This document shows, piece by piece, positions 36,281 through 43,837 of a stretch of 64,000 nucleotides of DNA (the stretch's first letter is position 1; each line of letters opens with the position of its first letter). Source of the DNA: JALZVT01 sp039029135 (lineage in GTDB: Bacteria > Pseudomonadota > Gammaproteobacteria > Pseudomonadales > Azotimanducaceae); NCBI GenBank assembly GCA_039029135.1, contig JBCCGT010000001.1, positions 310,001 through 374,000 on the forward strand. Reading direction: 5' to 3'. The notes under the pieces were generated by a model that saw nothing but the letters and a program-made list of their open reading frames with translations, had not been told where the DNA came from and made no database searches. The translations under genes and the position numbers were made by a program.

Positions 36281-38431
36281 TCACCCCCGTCCTCCGCGAG
36301 ACAACCACACCACACGAAAACCCACGTTGAAGCCGGCATCCCCAGGCGCGACGTCGTCGCGGTACGCCGCGCGCAGATACCTAGCTGAATCGTCGAACGC
36401 GCCGCCGCGCAACACCCGGCCGGAACCAGAATCGGGTCCCGTTGGGTCTACAACCGTTGTATGCGGATAGTCGCCGTACCAATCCGCGCACCACTCCCAG
36501 ACATTGCCGGCAAGGTCTTCGATGCCCGTGTTTGGGGTGCGGCCATCGGGATAGCGGCCAGATGGGGTAGTTCCCCGGTCAGAGTCACCGAAGTTAGCCA
36601 ACGCATTCGAAGGCTGATCATCACCCCAGGGATAGCGCCGCCCCGCTTCGCCACGTGCCGCGAACTCCCACTGGGCTTCGGTGGGTAACGCGCAGGTCAC
36701 CTCACTGCGGACCAACGAAACTGCGCGCTCGGTTAGCCACGAACAGTAGGCCACAGCGTCTTCCCAACTCACGTTAACCACGGGATGACCGTTCAGCCCT
36801 TCCGGAATGGCACCGTCGATCCAGTGTGCTGGAGTGGGCGCGTTCGACGCCTGAACATACTCAAGGTACTGCGCATTGGTAACCGGGAAGCGCAGCATTC
36901 GATAACTTGAGAGCCGGACTCGATGGGGTGTCGCATCAGAATCCGCTGCATCGCCCATCTCGAACTCGCCCCCCTCGACCAGGGCCCAGTGTCGATCACC
37001 ACCGCGATAGTATGATTGATCCGGGTCCCCACCAAGATGCCGACCAGACGCGCCCCGGCCGGGCGCCCGCCCGGCTCCGTCGCGGTGGTCGCCGCCAACA
37101 TCCGGCGGTGAACCATAAAACACCAGTTCCTGTAGCTGGGTTTCATTGAGCTCGACGAAGCGCGGCAGCAGTTCGCCCACCGGGCCATCACGCAGCGCCC
37201 CGATTTCTGGGTCCGCAGACTGCGCATCGACATTCGCATCGAACTCCCGCCAGTTGTTCACGAATGCCAGCAGGTTGTTCAGGTCGGCGCGTAGCTCGAG
37301 CCATTTCTGCGGGTGCGCTTCGCGCAGCAGATGCCAGGCCACCACCGCTTCGGCCGGAAGCGCCGGCTTCCCGCTGGCCTGACTGTTGCGCAGCAGCGCA
37401 AGCGTCATGGATAGATCGTTGAGTACGCGCTTCACATAGCGCGGCGTCTGGCGTGCCATCACCTGCACCAGCGCGTTCGCCGCGACCTCGTCATCCGAAC
37501 CGCCTAGCAGACCCGGAAGATCCGCACCGGACAGCTCGTCCAGGTATGCTCTGATGCCTGTCTCCTGAACCTCAGGCAGATCAACCGAGATCTGCACGAT
37601 CTTCTCGAGAAACCGCTCAGCGCGATCAGTGTCCATGCCTTCGGCGCTGGCGAGCACGTCACGCACGCGATCCCAGTCGAGCGCGAGATAGAAACAGACA
37701 CCTGGCAAATCAAGAAACAGATTGATCGCCTCCAGAACGTCCTTGATACGATGGTCGCTGCAACGATCCAGATCGTCGATAAAGATCGCGAGGCCCTTGT
37801 GCCTCGACAGGTCAGCCAAACGACCGGCAACGTCAAAGCCCTGGGTATCCCGCCAGGCTCCGGTGCGCTCATGCCAGACGTACAGCAGTTCCGAGAACAG
37901 CTCCTTGAAACTATCGTAGAACGCACGGTTCTCCTGCACGCTGTCGTAGCGGGAACTTTCGAGATCCAGTTCCAACCAGGACGGCAGCCAGGGTGCGGCT
38001 GCAGTAATCACGCCCTTGGCCCACTTGTACTTTCTGCCGTTGACGAACGTGGCCAGCTGATCGAACAGATCGCCTTGCTTCATTTCTGACAGCAGCGCAC
38101 CCAGCAAACCGGCCAGCACCGTGTCGTCGTCCGGATACTTCCACGCGTTAAACCAGACGGTCTTCATCTGTCGCAACCCGTCGTCGTGCGGCTCACCTAG
38201 CTGTCGCCGGGTTTCCTTTAGCAAGGTGGTCTTGCCTCGCCCCCACTGGGCCCGTACGACGACGGTGAAAGGCATGTCGTTGTGCGCGTTTAGCGCAAGT
38301 TCAGCCAGGGTGGTCGCTAGCGGCTCGAAGCCGAAGGCCAGTATTTGCTCCTTCGATTTCTCGCGCGGCACATCGGAGAAGATGCGGGCGAGCGGCGGCA
38401 TCTCGGTCTTGCGTTGTCTAGTTTTCGCCAT
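36281..38431 (-). CDS. KAP-type P-loop NTPase fused to DGR-variable FGE-sulfatase (C-type lectin fold) domain
   Basis: A 716-residue protein. Residues ~15-400 are a KAP-like NTPase with Walker A 'AQWGRGKTTL' (61-70), 'VWFNAWKYPDDDT' after it and Walker B 'GLAIFIDDLD' (213-222). A linker (440-480) leads to an FGE-sulfatase-type domain from ~481 ('WALVEGGEFEMGD', 'LPTEAQWEFAARG', 'DLAGNVWEWCADWYGD'). Residues ~680-702 are the DGR variable stretch (VR1). The cysteines used by true formylglycine-generating enzymes near this site are absent, so the domain should bind ligands rather than do catalysis. It starts 30 nt after the reverse transcriptase gene on the same strand. No membrane helix is obvious. 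Predicted role: ATP-dependent signalling protein with a diversified sensor tip. Confidence 0.9.
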   Translation of the reverse strand: MAKTRQRKTEMPPLARIFSDVPREKSKEQILAFGFEPLATTLAELALNAHNDMPFTVVVRAQWGRGKTTLLKETRRQLGEPHDDGLRQMKTVWFNAWKYPDDDTVLAGLLGALLSEMKQGDLFDQLATFVNGRKYKWAKGVITAAAPWLPSWLELDLESSRYDSVQENRAFYDSFKELFSELLYVWHERTGAWRDTQGFDVAGRLADLSRHKGLAIFIDDLDRCSDHRIKDVLEAINLFLDLPGVCFYLALDWDRVRDVLASAEGMDTDRAERFLEKIVQISVDLPEVQETGIRAYLDELSGADLPGLLGGSDDEVAANALVQVMARQTPRYVKRVLNDLSMTLALLRNSQASGKPALPAEAVVAWHLLREAHPQKWLELRADLNNLLAFVNNWREFDANVDAQSADPEIGALRDGPVGELLPRFVELNETQLQELVFYGSPPDVGGDHRDGAGRAPGRGASGRHLGGDPDQSYYRGGDRHWALVEGGEFEMGDAADSDATPHRVRLSSYRMLRFPVTNAQYLEYVQASNAPTPAHWIDGAIPEGLNGHPVVNVSWEDAVAYCSWLTERAVSLVRSEVTCALPTEAQWEFAARGEAGRRYPWGDDQPSNALANFGDSDRGTTPSGRYPDGRTPNTGIEDLAGNVWEWCADWYGDYPHTTVVDPTGPDSGSGRVLRGGAFDDSARYLRAAYRDDVAPGDAGFNVGFRVVWLSRGGRG
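36286..36420 (-). repeat. DGR variable repeat 1 (VR1)
   Basis: Homologous to the template repeat at 40281-40420 (offset 3995). Within the core it differs from TR at 12 positions, and every one is a T on the plus strand, that is an A on the coding strand. The TR-encoded Asn-rich positions become D, D, Y, D, D, V, D, G, F, N here. The end next to the stop codon (initiation-of-homing side) is shared with VR2 but differs from TR. Confidence 0.95.
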
Positions 38432-38461
38432 CGATCGATTCCAGATTCGTTCTCGTCTGCT

Positions 38462-39481
38462 TCAGCTCAATCCACGCAACGGGAAATGCCGCCGTCGAAA
38501 GCCGCCAGCCAGTGCCGTGTGCCCACGCCAGGCTGCCAGTTGATCTTTCGTCGGGCCACTGTCATGACGCAAGCGACGTCGAAACCGCCGCACCGTTGCG
38601 CCTCGAACGCGAATCCGTTTGGGCCACACGACATAGCCGAGAAATGAAACGCCAGATGACGTCGGCTGAATCACCGTCTTGCGTGGATGGGGCAATAGGC
38701 GCAGCGTCGCCAGTTTGTTGGTCAGTTGGCTCTGCCACTGACGCACAACGTCAGGATCGTCGTGAAGCAGCACGAAGTCGTCGACAAAGCGCAGGTAACC
38801 ACGCGCGTGCAGCGTCTCCTTGACCCAGTGGTCGAACGCACCGAGATAGGTGTTGGCCCACAGTTGCGAGGTCAAGTTGCCAATCGGCAGGCCAACCGAC
38901 CGCGTGAGGTGTGAAACCAGGTCGTCGCCCGCGAACTGATGCTGATGAGGTTCGGGGACAACGCCACCGTCGATGATCTCGCAAAGCAGAGCCAGCAAAC
39001 GCGGATCGGCGATGCGCTTGCGCAGCTGATTCTTGAGGATCTGCTGGTCGATAGACGCAAAATAGCGGCGGATATCGACCTTAAGCGCATATTGATAGCG
39101 GCCGCAAAACTGTTGCAAACGCAGCACCGCCCGGTGGCTACCCTTGCCCGTCCGATTGGCCCAGCAATCGTCGATCAAAGCTCGCTCCAACGGCTGAGCG
39201 ATCTGCCGACAGATCGCGTGATGGACAACCCGGTCTTTATAGGGCGCCGCAGAGATCCAGCGCGGCTTCGGATCCCTGATGTGAAAGTGGCGGTGCGGCT
39301 GTGGCCGCCATCGTCCGCTCAACAGTTCGGCTTGCAGCTCGAACAATCGCCCCTCCAGGGCGGCGTTGAAGGCTAGCACGTCGCGACGATAGCGTTTGCC
39401 GCGTTCGGCCTCGCGCGCAGCCGCAAGCAGGTTAGGAAAACGCGCTACCGCTTCCAGTCGAGTGCGCAGGCTACGCATCAT
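38462..39481 (-). CDS. DGR reverse transcriptase
   Basis: A 339-residue retroelement reverse transcriptase. Motifs: 'KVDIRRYFASID' (134-145, first catalytic Asp), 'GLPIGNLTSQ' (197-206, the DGR-type SQ in motif 4), 'RFVDD' (231-235, YxDD equivalent) and 'GVSFLGYVV' (277-285). No maturase or endonuclease domain is present, as usual for DGR enzymes. The ATG overlaps the Avd stop (ATGA), so the two are translationally coupled. It copies TR RNA into cDNA while misincorporating at adenines; the cDNA then replaces VR. All catalytic residues are intact, so the element appears active. Confidence 0.95.
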   Translation of the reverse strand: MMRSLRTRLEAVARFPNLLAAAREAERGKRYRRDVLAFNAALEGRLFELQAELLSGRWRPQPHRHFHIRDPKPRWISAAPYKDRVVHHAICRQIAQPLERALIDDCWANRTGKGSHRAVLRLQQFCGRYQYALKVDIRRYFASIDQQILKNQLRKRIADPRLLALLCEIIDGGVVPEPHQHQFAGDDLVSHLTRSVGLPIGNLTSQLWANTYLGAFDHWVKETLHARGYLRFVDDFVLLHDDPDVVRQWQSQLTNKLATLRLLPHPRKTVIQPTSSGVSFLGYVVWPKRIRVRGATVRRFRRRLRHDSGPTKDQLAAWRGHTALAGGFRRRHFPLRGLS

Positions 39482-39861
39482 GCACCGGTAGTAGACAGCG
39501 ACGTGGCGTTACCGCGCTTGTTCGCACGCGTATAGCGCAGCCAGCCCCCTATCATGCGTCCAACTTCATCGTTGTTGCGGGCGACAAACTCATACTGCCG
39601 GCTGCTAAGTGCCCCGACATCCGAAGCCAGGCGGACGAGCAGACGCAGCTGTTCCAGCAGCCGCGACGCACGAAACAGTGCCCGCTCACCGGATTTTGCA
39701 TGGGCCGCCTCGACGAGTGCGCGATTCAGATCAATGGCGGCCGTCTGCAGACGATCACCAAGGGTGAACTTCCAAGTGCGCGGCATGCGCTCGACACGGC
39801 CGAGCAACCAGCGGTTCAGATCGTAGCTTTTTTGAATAGCGGGGAGTCCGAGATCTTCCAT
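39478..39861 (-). CDS. avd: DGR accessory variability determinant (Avd-like four-helix bundle)
   Basis: A 127-residue basic helical protein. Its first helices, 'QKSYDLNRWLLGRVERMPRTWKFTLGDRLQ', match the Avd / bacterial four-helix-bundle family consensus ('...PR..(R/K)FTLG.R'). The start at 39861 (MEDLGL) is chosen because AAGGA lies 5 nt upstream; an ATG two codons earlier is possible. In characterised DGRs Avd forms a positively charged pentamer that binds the reverse transcriptase and TR RNA and is required for mutagenic homing. It lies between TR and the RT gene. Confidence 0.9.
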   Translation of the reverse strand: MEDLGLPAIQKSYDLNRWLLGRVERMPRTWKFTLGDRLQTAAIDLNRALVEAAHAKSGERALFRASRLLEQLRLLVRLASDVGALSSRQYEFVARNNDEVGRMIGGWLRYTRANKRGNATSLSTTGA

Positions 39862-40280
39862 GATCATCCTTGTTGCCTGGTGCCGGCTTGTCAGTTCTTC
39901 CCTAGGACTTATCCCAGTAACGCTTCGGTTGCACGCTGTTACGCCCTTATCGTACCCAAGTAGCACAGCGGCGAGCGGCCATTCAGACGTACCAGCACGA
40001 GACGAGCACGACAAACTGTTGTCACGCATAGCTCACTCGAATAGGCCCGAACCAGAGCCTCGCAGTCACTCCGCCGACGCTGGGTCAACCCAACGGCCGC
40101 CGCGCTACCAGCGAGACTCTGGTCCTTCTTCTTTGCTCGAATCACGTCCGCCAATCGCGTTCGAATGGTCGGCGGTGCTTCAAGCTGGTCTTACGGTTGG
40201 ACGGGGCGAGGCGCGCCCGCAACCGACACACCAGTCTGGCTGATGCGAGGGCGGCGGTTCTGGCCCACCCTGATGGGTCG
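39862..40280 (-). ncRNA. probable TR RNA 3' flank / avd leader
   Basis: About 420 bases with no supported protein. In known DGRs, the region between TR and the downstream avd or RT gene is part of the template RNA, is structured, and primes cDNA synthesis. By position this stretch should do the same. I did not find a decisive secondary structure by eye. Confidence 0.4.
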
Positions 40281-40420
40281 CCCGTGCTCCGCGAGACAAC
40301 CACACCACACGAAAACCCACGTTGTTGTTGGCATTCCCAGGCGCGTTGTTGTTGCGGTACGCCGCGCGCAGATTCCTAGCTGAATTGTTGAACGCGCCGC
40401 CGCGCAACACCCGGCGGTTG
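40281..40420 (-). repeat. DGR template repeat (TR)
   Basis: About 140 bp matching VR1 (36286-36420) and VR2 (40554-40693). Read on the minus strand it is rich in AAC/AAT codons: the equivalent translation is 'FNNSARNLRAAYRNNNAP' and on to 'GNANNNVGF'. It lies between VR2 and avd, not inside a real gene. 23 adenines lie in the variable core. The ~30 bases next to the homing-initiation end contain no coding-strand A. That end differs from both VRs (gcacgggcgaccc in TR versus gacgggggtgaac in VR), the IMH*/IMH distinction that makes transfer one-way. Confidence 0.95.
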
Positions 40421-40512
40421 GCCGCAAGACCGCGTTCATCCTACCGCGTTGAAGCAGCCGAGCAACACGCTGGGATGCCTTTCCACCATGCGGCAGACCG
40501 CAAGAGCGCCGC

Positions 40513-40535
40513 GGCGGCGCGCCCAGCGCGCCGCC
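40513..40535 (-). other. hairpin downstream of VR2 (DGR target-recognition type)
   Basis: Perfect 9-bp stem (40513-40521 with 40527-40535) and loop cccag, 13 nt past the stop codon of the VR2 gene. It has the same size and loop as the hairpin after VR1, although the stem sequence differs. Conservation of loop and spacing but not stem argues for a selected structure. Confidence 0.8.
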
Positions 40536-40548
40536 CGATCTCCAAGGT

Positions 40549-43518
40549 TCACCCCCGTCCTCCGCGAGACAACCACACCACACGAAAACCCACGCTGCTG
40601 TAGGCATTCCCAGGCGCGAAGTTGTAGCGGCACGCCGCGCGCAGATCCCTAGCTGAATAGCCGAACGCGCCGCCGCGCAACACCCGGCGGTTGCCATCGG
40701 CTTCTTTGACACCATAGCTGTCGCGCCAGGGGGAGGCGGTCCACTCATCAACATTACCGGCCAGGTCTGACAGCCCCTCAGGCGACCAGCCCAGTGGACT
40801 GATGCCGACGGGTCCTACGCGATCGAGTGGGGCGTCGAAGACGGCACGCTGATCATCCGGTGGCTCGTCACCCCATGGGAAACGGCGGGCCGCACGGCCC
40901 CTGGCCAGCCACTCCCATTGCTCCTCGGTCGGCAAGCTCCCGTCCAGCCAGCGGGCGCAGGCATCCGCTTCGTACCAGGACACCCCCACCACGGGTGCAT
41001 TCGGGACGCGCAGTTGAGCCTCCCAGTCTTCTGGTACATCCCGTTCCTGCGCCTGCCACCAGGTCCAGCCCTGCGGCTGCCAGTGGGCCGGCACCTGGGC
41101 ACCTTCCGTCAGGAAAACAGCATACTGAGACACGGTGATAGGGTAGCGACTCGCGGCTAAATCCGGGCTCACGACGGCATGGACAGGTCCCTCATCGCGA
41201 AACGCATCCACATCGTAGTTGGGGCCGTCAGGATCGTTTGCCTGAGCACCCATCAAAAACTCGCCACCTGCCACAGCCACGCGCGCAGGAGCCTCTTCAA
41301 TTCGTGGGTCCCCCACCTCGCCCAGCGCCCGGGCCACCTCAACGCGCACCCGCTGCTCCACCCCCAGAGCGGAACCCGGCATGAAGATGCCGAGTACGGC
41401 CTCGCTCAGGGTCGAGAATTCGGTACGCTCGGCCGGGTCGAAGCCGTAGGGCCGCACATCCCGGCGCATCCGACTGACTAGCGCGACGGCGCGGGCCTGG
41501 TCGGTTAACGCCGCCCCGGCATCGGCGAGAATCGACTCGACAAGCCGCGTGACCGCCGCCCTACCCCCCACCGACACCAGCGCGCCCGCCAGCAATAGCA
41601 CGATCTCGTGCCAGCGGTCGGCATACAGGTGGGGTTGCAACAGGCGCCAGCGGTCGTCGTGCTGCGCGAGCGCTCGGGCCGCAAGAAACTCCAGAAAAGT
41701 GAGGTGCCAGAATTCGAACTCGCCGTCCGCCCGGCTGACGAGGATGCCGGACAGCAGCGCTTCCTCCTCCAACCAGTCGCGGGCGGACTGCACCCCGATA
41801 AACGCGCGTTCGGCGATCAGCTTCGCCGCCTCGTCGGCGCCGATCTGGCGTTTCACCCCGTCTAGCGCCATCACCAGGGCGAGCGCCTGCAGACGCTCCA
41901 GGCGCTCGAAGGGCGTCACCTCGCTCAGCGCATCCCGGCTCTTGATCAGATAGTCCACCGCCGCCGCATAGAGCTCGGCGCGCTGCTCGGGCAGCGAGCG
42001 CCGATTCCAGTGCACGACTGCGAGCACGGTAAGCATCAAGGGGTTGGCGTTGAAGGTAGCGCCGCTGGGGTTATCGCGAATGGCCTCGGTAAGTTGGCCG
42101 TGGTAGTCATACGCCTCAGCGTGATCGCTAAGCGGCGAACTAGCAGACACCTGGAACAACGCACGACACCAGCGCTCACAGAACAGCGCGATCTGTGCCG
42201 GCTCGAAGTCGGCGAGATGACAAACTTCTAGCCCGCCGAGGATCTGGGTCTTGCCCTCCCAGGCCCGCGTGCGACAGGCCACCAGATACCGATTGGCAGC
42301 GTGGGCGGTTGTCTCCTGCTCGAGCACATGGGTGATCTGCTCGGCAAGCGTCTCGCGCTGCACAAGCCCGGCCACCTCGTCCAGCCCGTCGATCAGCAGG
42401 AAGCAGCCGCCAGTGCGCAGCCGCTGGCTCAACGCCCCTGATGCGAGTGACAATCGCTGGCCCTGCTGCCAGTAGTCGAGATACGCATCGAGCTGCGCCG
42501 CGCCAGTCATGGGACCGGCGGCCCGGAGCGCGGAGTCGTGGAGGAAGGCGGCAAACTCCGCCGCTTTCACAAAAATCGGAACGGGGACGGCGCTGGCTTC
42601 GGTGATCGTACCGTCATCAAGGCCGATTTGAGCCAACGCCTCGAGCTCTCCCAAACCGGCCCGGGCAAGGATCTGGCCCACGAAGCGAAGGAAGGTGGTT
42701 TTGCCGGTACCGGGGTCGCCGATCAGCGCCACCTGAGAGTGCTCGGCCAGGATCTCGCGTAGCTCCACAGTGCGGTCAAAATTGGTGAGCGAATCGTCGC
42801 CGGACGCACCGCGCTTGTGTGTTTTGCTGCGCCCCACCCGATCGTGATCGCTGCCACGAACTTTCAGGCGGGTATACACGGTGTCCAGCGCCATCCGCTC
42901 CACGCGTTCGGCGCCGATGCCGCGCACGTCCACGTAGCTGAAAGCGTTGCGCATCGACAGCAGATAGTCGCGCCAGGCGTCAGCCTGGTCATCGGTCCCA
43001 CCGCCGGCTGCCGCATCCGACTGCTGGAGCGCGAAGCGGGTCGGTTGCCCCTGCCAGCGCGCCTCGACGGCTTGCTTCAGGCCCTCATAGATCTCGTTCC
43101 ATGCCGTGTTTGGCCGCGGATAGGACGCAATGGCGTTGCCGAGAAGCGGCAGGGCGTTTAAGGCTGCCAGACTTGGAACATCGCGCCAGGGACAATCGTC
43201 GATGATGATCGGGATGACATCGATATCGCCCGCTGCGCGGCGTTCCAGCGCGCGCGCGAGCTCAACATCGTCGATGTAGCTGGACGCCAGAAACTCGAAG
43301 CTTACCAGCGCAACGAAAAGGTCGGCATCTTCGAGTTCCTCGCGAACCTTGTGATCCCAGTCGTCGCCAGGCAGGATCTTCCGCCCGTTCCAGAGCGTCA
43401 CATAGCCCTGACGTTCCAGCAACTTGATCGATTTTTCTAACTGCAGGTAGGCCGCATCGTCATCGAACGAGTAGCTGACGAACACCCGTAGAGGACGAAA
43501 TTTCCCTTCCAAATCCAT
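40549..43518 (-). CDS. TIR-NACHT protein with DGR-variable FGE-sulfatase (C-type lectin fold) domain
   Basis: A 989-residue NLR-like protein. Residues ~8-150 form a TIR domain ('LRVFVSYSFDDD', 'GRKILPGDDWDHKVREELEDADLFVALVS'); the Glu in 'SSYIDDVELARA' (E86) is in the place of the NADase catalytic residue. A NACHT NTPase follows with Walker A 'GDPGTGKTT' (267-275), Walker B 'CFLLIDGLDEV' (372-382) and 'VACRTRAW'. A helical section leads to an FGE-sulfatase-type domain from ~746 ('VAGGEFLMGA', 'LPTEEQWEWLARG', 'DLAGNVDEW') whose C-terminus is VR2. The domain order effector-switch-sensor suggests that ligand binding at the variable tip triggers oligomerisation and TIR activity. 15-bp tandem repeats lie upstream. 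Confidence 0.92.
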   Translation of the reverse strand: MDLEGKFRPLRVFVSYSFDDDAAYLQLEKSIKLLERQGYVTLWNGRKILPGDDWDHKVREELEDADLFVALVSFEFLASSYIDDVELARALERRAAGDIDVIPIIIDDCPWRDVPSLAALNALPLLGNAIASYPRPNTAWNEIYEGLKQAVEARWQGQPTRFALQQSDAAAGGGTDDQADAWRDYLLSMRNAFSYVDVRGIGAERVERMALDTVYTRLKVRGSDHDRVGRSKTHKRGASGDDSLTNFDRTVELREILAEHSQVALIGDPGTGKTTFLRFVGQILARAGLGELEALAQIGLDDGTITEASAVPVPIFVKAAEFAAFLHDSALRAAGPMTGAAQLDAYLDYWQQGQRLSLASGALSQRLRTGGCFLLIDGLDEVAGLVQRETLAEQITHVLEQETTAHAANRYLVACRTRAWEGKTQILGGLEVCHLADFEPAQIALFCERWCRALFQVSASSPLSDHAEAYDYHGQLTEAIRDNPSGATFNANPLMLTVLAVVHWNRRSLPEQRAELYAAAVDYLIKSRDALSEVTPFERLERLQALALVMALDGVKRQIGADEAAKLIAERAFIGVQSARDWLEEEALLSGILVSRADGEFEFWHLTFLEFLAARALAQHDDRWRLLQPHLYADRWHEIVLLLAGALVSVGGRAAVTRLVESILADAGAALTDQARAVALVSRMRRDVRPYGFDPAERTEFSTLSEAVLGIFMPGSALGVEQRVRVEVARALGEVGDPRIEEAPARVAVAGGEFLMGAQANDPDGPNYDVDAFRDEGPVHAVVSPDLAASRYPITVSQYAVFLTEGAQVPAHWQPQGWTWWQAQERDVPEDWEAQLRVPNAPVVGVSWYEADACARWLDGSLPTEEQWEWLARGRAARRFPWGDEPPDDQRAVFDAPLDRVGPVGISPLGWSPEGLSDLAGNVDEWTASPWRDSYGVKEADGNRRVLRGGAFGYSARDLRAACRYNFAPGNAYSSVGFRVVWLSRGGRG
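40554..40693 (-). repeat. DGR variable repeat 2 (VR2)
   Basis: Matches TR with an offset of 273 bases. It has 11 differences in the core, all at coding-strand adenines of the template; one further mismatch (template g at 40286) belongs to the IMH/IMH* end. The diversified residues read G, Y, D, C, Y, N, F, N, Y, S, S where TR would give mostly Asn. Only 133 bases separate it from TR. Confidence 0.95.
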
Positions 43519-43837
43519 GCCAGCATTCCCTGCCCTCGAAGCGTGCAGCCTAGCGAGAATGGGCGCGGGTCGCTATGCCCCACTGGGTCGACGAAGCGAG
43601 GCCGCACGAAGCGAGGCCGCACGAAGCGAATAGATCATCATGCCGAACTAGAACACAGCTGATGCTGAACAGAGGTCAGAAGCGGCGTGCCCGACGATGG
43701 ACATGATCGAAACGGGTGGCAACGGTGATCGACAGCGAGCATTTTGGCTCTGCCCCTCAACAGGGTCAGAATCTCGCATAGCTGTTGGTATAAAAGAGAA
43801 CGGGCGCCAGTCAGCCACGCCTCGGGCACATTGGGCG
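43519..43837. other. spacer upstream of TIR-NACHT gene
   Basis: No gene is supported. It should contain the promoter of the TIR-NACHT gene and holds the 15-bp tandem repeats at 43591-43629. The right end is the tail of the molybdoenzyme gene's 3' region. Confidence 0.45.
43591..43629. repeat. 2.6 tandem copies of a 15-bp unit
   Basis: acgaagcgaggccgc occurs at 43591-43605 and 43606-43620, followed by a partial copy to 43629. The array ends 73 nt before the TIR-NACHT start codon, where regulatory sites would be expected. Confidence 0.8.

Noticed and set aside
40180..40410. Minus-strand frame through TR as a protein-coding gene
   Set aside because: It reads the template repeat but has no homology upstream of it; TR acts as RNA template, not as a coding exon.
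43591..43629. Possible CRISPR array
   Set aside because: Units are 15 bp with no spacers and no cas genes nearby; plain tandem repeat.
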